Part shown: positions 26,870-36,900 of the stretch, one piece after another | Layout: each line of letters opens with the position of its first letter | Numbering within the stretch: position 1 is the first letter of the stretch | DNA from: Paraburkholderia aspalathi | Lineage (GTDB): Bacteria; Pseudomonadota; Gammaproteobacteria; Burkholderiales; Burkholderiaceae | Assembly: GCF_900116445.1 (NCBI RefSeq) | Contig: NZ_FPBH01000025.1 | Coordinates: 96,047-160,046, forward strand | Length of the DNA stretch: 64,000 nucleotides | Direction of reading: 5' to 3' | The notes under the pieces: model-generated | What the model was told of the DNA's origin: nothing | What the model saw: only the letters and a program-made list of their open reading frames with translations | The model's database searches: none | Program-made: the position numbers and the translations under genes

Positions 26870-28213
26870 ATGAAAGCGTATCGCCCGCGTCCCCCGCATT
26901 TTCCCGGCGATCAGTCGCACGCCGAGTGGCGCGATCACACCTTGCCTTACATCATCGTGGCCGCGCTGATCGTGCTGATCATCACGCTCATCGTCTGGGT
27001 GGTCGATCCGGCGCCGCCGAAGACCATCACCATCAGCGCGGGTCCGCACGATAGCTCGTTCCTCGTCACCGCGAATCAGTACAAGAAGATCCTCGCCCGC
27101 AACGGCATCACGCTGAAGGTGCTGGAGTCCGATGGCTCGGTGCAGAATCTAAGCCGTCTGCTGGATCCGAAGCAGCACGTCGATCTCGCGCTCGTGCAAG
27201 GCGGTGTGGCCGATGGGCTCGATACGTCGTCGCTGATGTCGCTCGGCAGCGTTTTCTATATTCCGGTGGTGGTGTTCTATCGCGGCACGGGTATCAGCGA
27301 GCTTTCAGAACTGGAAGGCAAACGGATTGCAATCGGCCGCGAAGGCAGCGGCACGCGCCTCCTCTCACTCAAACTGCTGGAAGCAAACGGCATCCAACCA
27401 GGCGGCAACACGGTGCTGGTGCCGAGCGACGGCATGCAGGCCGCCACGCAACTCGTGGCCGGCGACGTCGACGCGGCGATCCTCAACGGCGACTCCGCGA
27501 CGCGCGGCCTTATGCTGCGGCTCCTGAAAGTGCCCGGCATCTCGGTGATGGATTTCGATGAAGCGAGCGCCTATACGCGCCTCTTTCCCTATCTCGACGA
27601 GATCGACCTGCCGCCCGGCGTGCTGGATCTCAGACGCAGAATTCCGCCCGACACCATCCATCTGATCAGCCCGACGGTCGAACTCGTGGCCCGGACCGGT
27701 CTGCATCCGGCGATTTCTGACTTATTGATCGAGGCCGCCCAGGAGGTGCACGGCATGCCGGGGCTGTTGCAGCGCGCGGGGGAGTTTCCGAGTCCGGTCG
27801 CCCATGAATATCAGATCAGCGAAGACGCGCAGCGCTACTACAAGACCGGCAAGAGTTTTCTATACCGCACGCTGCCGTTCTGGCTCGCGAGCATCGGCGA
27901 TCGCACGCTCGTTCTGCTGCTGCCGATGGCGGTGTTGTTGTTTCCGGCGATGCGCCTGATCCCGGCGCTGTACCGGTGGCGCGTGCGCTCGCGTATCTAT
28001 CGCTATTACGGGGCGCTGATTGCGATCGAACGCGGCGCATTGGCCGATTCGACCGAGGAGGAACGCAAGCAGCTGTTCGCGGAACTCGATCATATCGAGG
28101 CCTCGCTGAGCCGCTTGCGTATGCCGCTCGCATACGCCGACGCGTTCTATGTGCTGCGCGAGCACGTCGGCTTCGTGAGGGTCCGGCTGGCGGCGCAAGG
28201 CAGCCGCCTTTAA
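26870..28213 (+). CDS. Membrane-anchored TAXI-family (TRAP-type) solute receptor
   Basis: 447 residues. A cytosolic N-terminus (about 25) leads into one membrane helix (TLPYIIVAALIVLIITLIVWVV), then a TAXI receptor domain (about 50-330: ITISAGPHDSSFLVTANQYKKIL, ALVQGGVADG, AIGREGSGTR). A second membrane helix (LVLLLPMAVLLFPAMRLIPAL) and a cytosolic helical tail close the protein. TAXI receptors usually are free periplasmic proteins that feed TRAP permeases; here no permease gene is near and the receptor is held at both ends by the membrane, which suggests sensing or a scaffold. Start at 26870 has GGAG upstream. Confidence 0.85.
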   Translation: MKAYRPRPPHFPGDQSHAEWRDHTLPYIIVAALIVLIITLIVWVVDPAPPKTITISAGPHDSSFLVTANQYKKILARNGITLKVLESDGSVQNLSRLLDPKQHVDLALVQGGVADGLDTSSLMSLGSVFYIPVVVFYRGTGISELSELEGKRIAIGREGSGTRLLSLKLLEANGIQPGGNTVLVPSDGMQAATQLVAGDVDAAILNGDSATRGLMLRLLKVPGISVMDFDEASAYTRLFPYLDEIDLPPGVLDLRRRIPPDTIHLISPTVELVARTGLHPAISDLLIEAAQEVHGMPGLLQRAGEFPSPVAHEYQISEDAQRYYKTGKSFLYRTLPFWLASIGDRTLVLLLPMAVLLFPAMRLIPALYRWRVRSRIYRYYGALIAIERGALADSTEEERKQLFAELDHIEASLSRLRMPLAYADAFYVLREHVGFVRVRLAAQGSRL

Positions 28214-28240
28214 CCGGGCGGCGGGCCTTTTCTTTACGCT

Positions 28241-28924
28241 TTACGCTTCGGCGGTGGCCGACGGTGCTGCCGGCGGTGTAGCCGATTCAGCGGCGGGGGT
28301 GTCCGTCGAAGCGACTTGCGGCTGGCTCTCTGCCTCGGCTTGCAAAGTGGCCGACGCAGCAGAAGCATTGGCGGACGAATCAGCCGACGAAGCCGCTGCT
28401 TTCGCCGCGCCCCTGCCCGCACGATGCGCCTGCAGACGCTGCGCGCCGGCCGCTTCCTGCGCCGTGACCTTGCCTGCTTCGCCACCCGTCAGATCGACGC
28501 GCGCGGCGCCTTCAACCAGGCATTTCCAGTAGCGGCTGCCACGGCACCAGGTTTTGATCGCGTCGCGCAACTCGGCTTCGCTCAGCGACAGTTCCTTCGC
28601 GTGAACCACGAGGTCCTCGAAGATGCCGACCTTCAGCGGCAGCTTGGGTGCCGGATTCTTCGGGAAAACATTCGGGAAGCGCTTTTGCAGTCTCCCGATC
28701 GATTTCACCACCGGGTCCACCGGCTTCGCGTCAGCCGCGGGCCTGGCGTCAGCCGCCGGCTTGGCGTCTGACGCTGGCTTGTGACCAGGCGCGGCACGAC
28801 GCGGCGGCGACGGCTTGCGCGCGGGCTTCGCACCGGGCTTGGCGACCGGCTTGGCCGCAGGCGCAGCTTCGGCGCGTGCCGCGGCCAGTTGCTTCTTTAA
28901 TTCAGCAAGTTGTTCGAAACCCAT
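28241..28924 (-). CDS. ProQ/FinO-domain RNA chaperone with long flexible tails
   Basis: 227 residues. The ProQ/FinO RNA-binding domain spans about 65-150 (RLQKRFPNVFPKNPAPKLPLKVGI, WCRGSRYWKCL). Before it is a Lys/Pro/Ala-rich arm with KPxAD repeats; after it a tail of about 75 residues made mostly of Ala, Ser and Glu. Such tails are common in Burkholderiaceae members and may mediate RNA or protein contacts. It would bind structured small RNAs and mRNA 3' ends. It is convergent with the TAXI gene. Confidence 0.87.
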   Translation of the reverse strand: MGFEQLAELKKQLAAARAEAAPAAKPVAKPGAKPARKPSPPRRAAPGHKPASDAKPAADARPAADAKPVDPVVKSIGRLQKRFPNVFPKNPAPKLPLKVGIFEDLVVHAKELSLSEAELRDAIKTWCRGSRYWKCLVEGAARVDLTGGEAGKVTAQEAAGAQRLQAHRAGRGAAKAAASSADSSANASAASATLQAEAESQPQVASTDTPAAESATPPAAPSATAEA

Positions 28925-29174
28925 AGCGCACAATCAATCGAGAAAGACAGGATTGTAGCAGCGTGTTGAAACATGCTCGTGAGAGGCGGTGAGACGCCGC
29001 GCGCCAGCAGTGGCGAACCTTCTGCTATGGCACGATTAAACTCGATACTTTCCGCCCCGCTTGCCGCGTTCGCATTTCATTGAGCGCGAATAAAGCCCGT
29101 ATTTCATTGCGCTTTTCGAAGGATGGGGTTGAAGATCTTGTTTTTTGCCGCCAAGGTAAAAACAGAGGAAAAAA

Positions 29175-30545
29175 CTAGCTTTTGACCGCCACAGGCACCG
29201 TCACCTCAACCGCCGTCAGGCCAAAAACCGACACGCACAAGCCGGGCCGCCCGACGTTGTTGCGCAGGGAAAGCTGCAGTTGATGCCGTGCGGCGATCCG
29301 GGCCACAATCGCCAGCCCAAGTCCGCTGCCGTCGCCCCGGGCTTCCTCCCCGCGATAGAAGCGGTCGAAAACCCGCTCGATCTCAGCCGCCGGGATCCCG
29401 GACCCACTGTCCACGACATTGAACCCCACGCGCTCGCCCGACCGTTTCAGAATCACGTCGACACGCCCACCCCGCGGCGTATGCCGGATCGCATTGTTGA
29501 TCAGGTTCCCCAACAGGACACTCATCCCGTGCGGTTCAGCCAGCACCGTGTAGACATCGTAGTTCGCGCGAGCGTCTTCACACTCAAGCCCGAGATCGAT
29601 CTCCCTCGTCTCCGCGAGCAGCGAAAAATCGCCGACGACCTGCTCGCCGATCCGGCGCAGACTCACCGGCACCATCGACGTCACCGGATGCGCATCCTCA
29701 CGCGCCAGCGTCAACAACTGCTGCACCAGGTGAATGATCCGGTTGACCCGTCCCTCGACGCGCTCCAGCGTTTGTCCCTCGCCCTTTAGCGAGCCGTCAC
29801 GGGAAGCCGCCTGCAATTGCAGCTTCAGCGCCGCAAGCGGCGAGCGCAGCTCATGTGCGGCGTCGGCGATAAACGTGCGCTGCGCCTGCGATGCAACGTT
29901 CAGACGTTGCAGAAGATCGTTGAGCGCTTGTACCAGCGGCTTGATTTCGACCGGCACGCTGCCGTCCAGACGCAATGGCTCCAGCGAATCGAGCGAACGG
30001 GTCGTCAGCGCGCGCGTCAGGCCGCCGATCGGCGCCAGCCCCCTTGCCACCACCAGCAACACCAGCACGATCGTCACCGGCACGAGCACGCCGAGCGGCC
30101 AGAGCGTATGCAGCGCCAGTTTCAACGCGAGGTCTTCGCGCACGGAGATCGGCTGCGCAACCTGGACATAACGGTCGCGCTGTTCCACCCCGAACGTGCG
30201 CCAGTGATTCTCGCCGCGCTCGACCGTGCTGAAACCGGCAGGCAAACGCGAGAATACCGGCGCCTGCCTCGAGTGATAGATGAGATTGCCGGAGCGGTCC
30301 CAGATTTCGATCACGACGCGGTCGTCAGCCAGGTCGCCCAGGTCGGGATTGCGATGTTCGCCGTCGCCCGCGCCGGCCAGATTCGACGGCAACGACAGCG
30401 CCACGGTACGCAGTTCGTAGTCGAACAGTTCGCCCGCTTCTTCGCGTGCAGTGTGAAAAATGCCGAAGCCGGCCGCGCCCGAGGCCGCGGCCAGACCGAA
30501 AATCAGCCAGCCCAGCAGCCAGCGGCGAATCGACGTCATCAGCAC
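29175..30545 (-). CDS. Sensor histidine kinase, QseC/TctE-like
   Basis: 456 residues. Two membrane helices (about 8-30 and 148-172) enclose a periplasmic domain; then HAMP, HisKA with ADAAHELRSPLAAL and HATPase_c with VDSGSGIP and GDGSGLGLAIV. Its first 7 bp overlap the end of the response regulator gene, the usual arrangement for a kinase-regulator pair. It probably controls the divergent RND efflux operon. Confidence 0.9.
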   Translation of the reverse strand: MLMTSIRRWLLGWLIFGLAAASGAAGFGIFHTAREEAGELFDYELRTVALSLPSNLAGAGDGEHRNPDLGDLADDRVVIEIWDRSGNLIYHSRQAPVFSRLPAGFSTVERGENHWRTFGVEQRDRYVQVAQPISVREDLALKLALHTLWPLGVLVPVTIVLVLLVVARGLAPIGGLTRALTTRSLDSLEPLRLDGSVPVEIKPLVQALNDLLQRLNVASQAQRTFIADAAHELRSPLAALKLQLQAASRDGSLKGEGQTLERVEGRVNRIIHLVQQLLTLAREDAHPVTSMVPVSLRRIGEQVVGDFSLLAETREIDLGLECEDARANYDVYTVLAEPHGMSVLLGNLINNAIRHTPRGGRVDVILKRSGERVGFNVVDSGSGIPAAEIERVFDRFYRGEEARGDGSGLGLAIVARIAARHQLQLSLRNNVGRPGLCVSVFGLTAVEVTVPVAVKS

Positions 30546-31198
30546 CTCTTCAGACGGTAGCCCACGCCGCGCACGGTCACCACCTGCTCCGCGCCGATCT
30601 TGCGCCGCAAGCTGTGCACGTGCACTTCGATGGTGTTGCTGCCCACCTCCTCGCCCCAGCCGTAGAGCTTCTCTTCCAGTTCAGGTTTGGTGAACACGCG
30701 CGTAGGCTCTTCGATCAATGCCTGCAGCAAGGCGAACTCGCGCGGCACGAGCGGCAGCAATTCGCCGCCTTTGGTGACTTCGTGCGCCGCGGGATCGAGT
30801 GTGAGATCGCCGTGCGCATAGACGGGCTGCTTCTGGCCAGTGCGCCGCCGCAAGAGCGCGCGCACGCGCGCGGCCAGCTCGTCGAGGTCGAATGGTTTGA
30901 TCAGGTAATCGTCGGCGCCCGCATCGAGGCCGCGAATCCGCTCATCGACCGCGTCGCGCGCGGTCAGGATGATCACCGGCGCGGCGCCTCCGTTCTTGCG
31001 GTACGCATTGAGCACGTCGATGCCGTCCTTCTTCGGCAGGCCGAGATCGAGCAGCACGAGGTCATACACGCCGTTACCCAGCGACAGTTCCGCCGCGCGG
31101 CCGTCTTCAGCCCAGTCGATTGCGTAGCCCGAGCGGCGCATCGCGCCCAGCACCGTCTCCGCAATCATGTCGTCGTCTTCGACCAGTAGCAGACGCAT
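30539..31198 (-). CDS. OmpR-family response regulator, QseB/TctD-like
   Basis: 219 residues. Receiver with acidic residues ED(8-10), phospho-acceptor D51 in VLLDLGLP and K101-region LIKPFD; winged-helix effector domain (about 125-218) with SNTIEVHVHSLRRKIG. It is divergent from the outer-membrane efflux gene, and the space between holds an array of CTTA half-sites in 11-bp steps, the typical spacing for dimers of this regulator class, so it is likely to act on its own gene and on the efflux operon. Confidence 0.92.
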   Translation of the reverse strand: MRLLLVEDDDMIAETVLGAMRRSGYAIDWAEDGRAAELSLGNGVYDLVLLDLGLPKKDGIDVLNAYRKNGGAAPVIILTARDAVDERIRGLDAGADDYLIKPFDLDELAARVRALLRRRTGQKQPVYAHGDLTLDPAAHEVTKGGELLPLVPREFALLQALIEEPTRVFTKPELEEKLYGWGEEVGSNTIEVHVHSLRRKIGAEQVVTVRGVGYRLKRC

Positions 31199-31242
31199 GG
31201 CCTCTCCTCTCTCCAGTTTGCCCGCATTGTCCGGCCCGTTAG

Positions 31243-31324
31243 CTTAACGCTTCCTTATGCGTCCCTTAGGAAACGCTTAGGGGACGCTTAGGCGAGGCTT
31301 AATGTCCGTTAAGCGTTCCTTAAG
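31243..31324. promoter_or_regulatory. Array of CTTA(A/G)-type half-sites with 11-bp period
   Basis: Six half-sites of the form CTTA start exactly 11 bp apart at 31243, 31254, 31265, 31276, 31287 and 31298 (CTTAAC, CTTATG, CTTAGG, CTTAGG, CTTAGG, CTTAAT). A seventh, TTAAGC, begins at 31309 and an eighth, CTTAAG, at 31319. PmrA/QseB-type regulators bind two direct repeats with an 11-bp step, so three or four adjacent dimers could load here on one face of the helix. The array lies between the regulator gene and the RND efflux operon. Confidence 0.8.
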
Positions 31325-31401
31325 CACCCCGTCAGCAGAATCGGCACCTGTTTGGCGACAGCCGTTCGCGGCCGTCTCACCTTTTGTTCAGGAGCCGGAT
31401 T

Positions 31402-32808
31402 TTGCCCGTTTTCAACACCGCCACAGCGGCGCGGTTGCGCGTGCTCGTGCCGATCTGCGCGATGCTGCTCGGCGGCTGCACGTGGTATCACCGCGAGCCG
31501 CTCGCAGCGCAGGATACGTCGACCTCGGCCCGTTCGCTCGAACGCATCCAGATCGATCCGTCCACCATGCCGCTGCCTGAACTGGCCGCGCATCGCTTCG
31601 ATCCGTCCGATGGGCTCGACATCGACGAAGTCGCGATGCTCGCAGTGGCGAACAATCCCGACCTGAAGCTGGCCCGCGACGATCTCGGCATTGCCCGAGC
31701 GCAGGCCTATTCAGCCGGATTGCTGCCCGACCCGCAACTGAGCGTATCGAGCGATTACCCGGGCGCGGCCGGCGCCACGCGCGCGTTCAATTATGGTTTG
31801 AGCATCGACGTGATGGCGATCGTGCTGCGCAGCGCGAACAAACAATCCGCCGACGCGACGGTCGCCAAAACAGACCTCGGGCTGCTGTGGCAGGAATGGC
31901 AGATCGTCGCCCAGGCGCGGCAATTGTTCATCAAGACGCGCTTCCAGCAGGACACGTTACCGCTGCTGCAACAGCAGCGCGACCTCGCGCGCACGCGCTA
32001 TGAGCGCATGGCCGAAGCACACCGCGACGGCAATCTCACCGACGACACGCTGACAGCCGCACTCACCGCCTACAGCGATGCACGCAAGCAATACACAGAC
32101 GCCGAGCGCGCCGCGGAACAGACGCATCACGATCTGAACGCGCTACTCGGCCTTTCGCCGGAGGTGCAGCTGTCACTCACCAGCAGCGAAGACGCGACCG
32201 AACTGTCCGACGCGACGCTCGACGCAGCGCTGGCCAAACTCGCGCAACGCCGCCCCGATCTGATCGCGCTGCAGGCAGGCTATGAAGCGCAGGAGCAGAA
32301 ATACCGCGCGGCAATTCTCAGCCAGTTTCCGAGCCTTTCCGTGGGTTTCGTGCGTGCGCGCGACACCTCGAACATCTACACCAGCGGCTTCCAGATCAAT
32401 CTGAGTTTGCCGATCTTCAACCGCAATCAAGGCAACGTCGCGATCGAAAAAGCGACGCGTCAGCGCCTGCGCGACGAGTATCAGTCGCGCCTGAATCAGG
32501 CGTATGCCGATGTGGCCCATCTACGCGCGGACAGCGTAATTCTCACGCGGCAGTTGCAGCAGACCGAAGCCGCGCTGCCCGACGTCGATCTCACCGCGCA
32601 GCATGCGGCCGCTGCCTACGCGCAGCGCGATCTCGTGCTCGGTGCCTACACCGATGCAGAAAGCGCCGCGCTCACCAAACGTGTCGACGTCGCCACGCTG
32701 CGCGAATCGCTCGCCGAACAACGCGTCGGCTTGCAGGCGTTGCTCGGCAGCGCGATCCCCGACGCCTTTACCTCCGCTCAGACCTTCACCGAAACTCATG
32801 CGAAATAG
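31402..32808 (+). CDS. Outer-membrane efflux lipoprotein, TolC/OprM family
   Basis: 468 residues. Start chosen at TTG 31402, with AGGAG seven bases upstream; an earlier TTG at 31384 lacks a site. The N-terminus is a lipoprotein signal with lipobox LLGGC, followed by two OEP repeats with long helices (for example RARYERMAEAHRDGNL) and an ending typical of the family. It forms the outer-membrane channel of the tripartite pump encoded with the next two genes, with which it overlaps. Confidence 0.9.
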   Translation: MPVFNTATAARLRVLVPICAMLLGGCTWYHREPLAAQDTSTSARSLERIQIDPSTMPLPELAAHRFDPSDGLDIDEVAMLAVANNPDLKLARDDLGIARAQAYSAGLLPDPQLSVSSDYPGAAGATRAFNYGLSIDVMAIVLRSANKQSADATVAKTDLGLLWQEWQIVAQARQLFIKTRFQQDTLPLLQQQRDLARTRYERMAEAHRDGNLTDDTLTAALTAYSDARKQYTDAERAAEQTHHDLNALLGLSPEVQLSLTSSEDATELSDATLDAALAKLAQRRPDLIALQAGYEAQEQKYRAAILSQFPSLSVGFVRARDTSNIYTSGFQINLSLPIFNRNQGNVAIEKATRQRLRDEYQSRLNQAYADVAHLRADSVILTRQLQQTEAALPDVDLTAQHAAAAYAQRDLVLGAYTDAESAALTKRVDVATLRESLAEQRVGLQALLGSAIPDAFTSAQTFTETHAK

Positions 32809-33925
32809 CCCACTAGCAGCGCGGCGGCCGCGCATCGCCGCGTATGCGATTTCTCTCGCCTGCGCTGCACTGATGAGCATCGGCGTGCATGCGGCCGATG
32901 CGGCTAGCGCGTCCGCTGGCGACGATGCGGCCGACCAGGCCGTCGTATCCGTGCAAACCGTACGGGTGCAGCGCGCCGTCATCGCGCAACCGGTCCGCGC
33001 GTATGGCATCGTGGCCGCGTCCGCGTCGAATCTGACCACGGTTAACCTGCCTTACCTCGCGCGTATCGTGCAGATGCGCGTGCAAGCCGGACAGAGCGTG
33101 ACGCGCGGCACGCCGCTTTTCGTCGTGCAGGCCGACCCTGCCGCAGTACTGGCCGCCACTCAGGCGAAGAGCGCGGTGACACTGGCGCAAGGCGAACTGG
33201 CGCGCACGCAATCGCTGTACGACAAAGGGCTCGCCACGCAATCGCAACTCGCCACGGCCCGCAAGGCCGCCGAGGACGCGCAGCAGGCGCTCGCGGCGCA
33301 AAGCCAGACGGGCGTCGCGAGCGGCAACAAGATCGTCACGGCGCCGATCGACGGCGTGGTTTTGCAAGTATCGGCGGCACAGGGCGATCAGGTGCAACCG
33401 GGCGCCGCGATCCTGCAACTGGCGGGTGGTAACGGTAAGGATGCGCGCGCGAATGTGGTGCTTGGCGTCGAACCGTCGGACATCCCCACTATCCATGCTG
33501 GCGACACGGTCACGCTGCACGGCCTGTCCACCTCGCTCGCCAAGGCCGCAGCGGACGGCCACGTTGTGCTGGTCGGGGCATCGATCGATCAGCAAAGCCA
33601 GCTCGTCAACGTCGGCGCGAACGTCCCGCTCGGACAGAGCGCATTCATTCCAGGTACGCGTGTCAGCGCCGATATCGCGACGCGCAGCGGCACGCATTGG
33701 GTCGTGCCACGTGCCGCCGTGCTGAAAGACGACAAAGGCGCGTACGTATTCCAGATCACGCCGCAAAACAAGGCGCGCCGCGTGGCCGTAGTCACGCAGG
33801 TCGAGAACGGCGACCGCTACGGCGTGGACGGCCCGATCGATGCTGCTGAAGGCCTCGTCGTCAGCGGCAACTATGAATTGAAGGACGGCATGGCGGTGCG
33901 GGCTGGCGGAGGCGCGCCGCGATGA
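32798..33925 (+). CDS. RND efflux periplasmic adaptor (HlyD/MFP family)
   Basis: 375 residues with a signal peptide ending near VHAADA. Lipoyl-type half-motifs are visible (LPYLARIVQMRVQAGQSVTRGTPL and VTAPIDGVVLQVSAAQGDQVQPG) around an alpha-hairpin (about 85-145) and a beta-barrel. It joins the pump to the TolC-like channel. It overlaps the preceding gene by 11 bp and the pump gene by 4 bp (ATGA). No His-rich metal-binding end is present, so nothing points to metal efflux. Confidence 0.9.
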   Translation: MRNSPLAARRPRIAAYAISLACAALMSIGVHAADAASASAGDDAADQAVVSVQTVRVQRAVIAQPVRAYGIVAASASNLTTVNLPYLARIVQMRVQAGQSVTRGTPLFVVQADPAAVLAATQAKSAVTLAQGELARTQSLYDKGLATQSQLATARKAAEDAQQALAAQSQTGVASGNKIVTAPIDGVVLQVSAAQGDQVQPGAAILQLAGGNGKDARANVVLGVEPSDIPTIHAGDTVTLHGLSTSLAKAAADGHVVLVGASIDQQSQLVNVGANVPLGQSAFIPGTRVSADIATRSGTHWVVPRAAVLKDDKGAYVFQITPQNKARRVAVVTQVENGDRYGVDGPIDAAEGLVVSGNYELKDGMAVRAGGGAPR

Positions 33926-36900
33926 ATTTCGGTCAATGGATGCAGAAGCACCGGCGCTCGCTGCTGTTCGTGATCGCGCTGCTGGCGATCGCGGGCGCGC
34001 TCACCGCGTTTCGTCTGCCGATCTCGCTGTTCCCGAACGTCGCGTTTCCACGCGCCGTCGTCTCGCTCGACGCGGGCGACCGCCCCGCTGAACAGATGGC
34101 CACACTCGTCACGATGCCCGTCGAAGAGGCGCTGCGACGCGTGCCGAACGTTCGCGATGTCGAATCGACCACGAGCCGCGGCGCCGCGGAAATCTCGATC
34201 AATTTCGACTGGGGCACCGACATGGCTCAGGCCACGTTACAGGCGCAGTCGGCCATCAGCGAGATCCTCGCGACGCTGCCGCAAGGGACCTCGATGCAGG
34301 TCCGGCGCATGGACCCGACCGTGTTCCCGGTGCTCGCGTATAGCTTGACATCGAACCAGCAATCGCTGTCGGCGCTGCGCGATCTTGCGCAGTTCCAGAT
34401 GCGCCCGTTGCTGTCGTCAGTAGAGGGCGTGGCGCGCGTCGAAGTGACGGGTGGCGCGCAGGACGAATTCGAAGTCGCGATCGATCCGGCGCGCCTTGCC
34501 GCCTACAAGATCTCGCTCCCGGATGTATCGAAAGCGATCGGTGCGAGCAACGTACTGATGGCCACGGGCCGCATCGAGGATCATTACAAGCTGTACCTCG
34601 TGATTGCCAACACCACGATCACGCAACTCGACGAACTGCGCAACGTGGTGGTGTCGACCAACGGTGCGACCCAGATCCGCCTCGGCGACATCGCAACGGT
34701 TCGCCAGGGTGTCGTGCCGCAATGGATGCGCGTCACTGCCGACGGTCAGGACGCCGTGCTGCTCAATGTCTATCAGCAGCCGGGGGCAAACAGCGTGGCG
34801 ATGGCCAAGGCGATCCGCGCGAAGCTCGCTGACTTCCAGCATCAGATGCCGGTGGGCGTGCATCTCTCGAACTGGTACGACCAGAGCGAACTGGTGATCG
34901 CCTCGGCGACCAGCGTGCGCGACGCGATCATGATCGGCGTGGTGCTGGCCGCCTTCACGCTGTTTGCCTTTCTGCGCAACTGGAAGATCACCGCGATCGC
35001 GGTCGCGCTCGTGCCGGTCGTGATGGCCGCGACGATCCTGCTGCTCGACGTGTTCGGCATGGGCTTCAACATCATGACGCTCGGCGGCATGGCGGCCGCG
35101 GTCGGCCTCGTGATCGACGACGCCATCGTGATGATCGAACACATCGTGCGACGCATGCGTGAAGGCGGTGCGCACAAGTTCCATGGCCGCGTGATGGCGG
35201 CGGCGCTTGAATTCACGCGGCCGCTTGCCGGCTCGTCGGCGGCGACGCTGATCATTTTCGTGCCGCTCGCGTTTTTGTCGGGCGTGACGGGTGCATTTTT
35301 CAAAGCGCTCTCGGTGACGATGGCAAGTGCCCTGTTCATTTCGTTTCTCGTCACGTGGCTCGCGGTGCCGATACTGTGCGACCGCTGGCTGAAGCCGAAG
35401 GATGCCGAGGAACACAAGGAAACCCGCTTCGCTTCGTGGATGAACCGCCGCTACGGCTTTGTGATCGAGCGCGTCACGGCACGCCCGGTTCTCGTGCTGC
35501 TCGGCCTGGTGCCGCTGATCGTGGTGGCCGCGTTCGCGTTCACACGAGTAGGCAGCGGCTTCATGCCGAGCATGGACGAAGGCGGCTTCGTGCTCGACTA
35601 TCACACCGAGCCGGGCACTTCCGTCACGGAAACCGACCGCTTGATGAAGCAGATCGAGGGCATCATCCGCGCGAATCCGAACGTTGCAACTTACTCGCGC
35701 CGCACCGGCGCCGGGCTCGGCGGCGACCTGAACGAGCCCAACAAGGGCGACTTCTTCGTGCGGTTGAAATCGACTGGCCGCGAGCCCATCGAAACGGTGA
35801 TGGAAGAAATCCGCTCCAAAATCGAAACGCAGGTGCCCGGCGTGAACATCGAACTCGCGCAATTGATGGAAGACCTGATCGGCGACCTGACCGCGGTGCC
35901 CCAGCCGGTGCAAATAAAAATCTACTCCGACGACCAGAACACACTCGACACCACCGCACGCAAGGTCGCCGCGCAGATCGGCAAGATTCAGGGCGTGGTG
36001 GACGTGAACGACGGCATCAATCCGGCGGGCGACGCACTCGAATTGCACATCCGCCCGGAGGCCGCGGCCGCCGAGGGCATGGACCCGCAGTCGATTGCGC
36101 AGGCCGTGTCCGACATGGTGGAAGGCAACGTTGCGACGCAATTCCAGACCGGACCGAAGACGGTGGGCGTGCGGGTGCGCGTGGCGGGCGCACTGAAGCT
36201 CACCGATACGCAACTGGGACTGCTGCAGATTCGCGCACCGGACGGCCATCTGTTCGCGTTGAACCGTGTTGCCGATCAGGTGCCGGTGACGGGCCAACCG
36301 GAGATCAGCCGAGACAATCTCAAGCGGATGGTGGCGGTGACGGCGCGCATCGACGGCCGCGATCTGGGCTCGACGATCGCGGATGTGCAGAAGACCCTGA
36401 GTGACAAGAGCTTGTTGCCGACCGGCGTGTATTACGAACTGGGCGGCTTGTACCAGCAACAGCAGATTGCTTTCAGGGGTTTGTTGAGCGTGTTCGGTGC
36501 TGCGATTGCGCTGGTGTTTGGATTGCTGCTGTTTCTGTACGAGCGTTTCCGGATTGCGCTGGCGGTGATGGCGATGCCGTTGCTCGCGGCGGGCGCTGTG
36601 TTTATCGGGTTGTGGATTACCGGTATCGAGTTGAACATCTCCGCGATGATGGGGATGACGATGATTATCGGTATCGTGACCGAGGTGGCGATTTTTTATG
36701 TATCGGAGTTGCAGGGGTTGGTGCGGGATGAAGGTATTGCGGTTGAGGAGGCGCTAATCGCGGCTGGGAGGAATCGGTTGCGGCCGATTGCCATGACCAC
36801 TATTGCGGCTATTTTGGCGCTGCTGCCGCTTGCTTTTGCCCTTGGGCAAGGGGCTGCTATGCAGCAGCCTTTGGCGGTTGCTATTATTTCTGGGTTGATT

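Noticed and set aside
34417..36459. Long minus-strand frame (680 codons) opposite the RND pump, and others like it at 20907-23093
   Set aside because: High-GC third-position bias opens such antisense frames; the sense strand encodes recognisable proteins.
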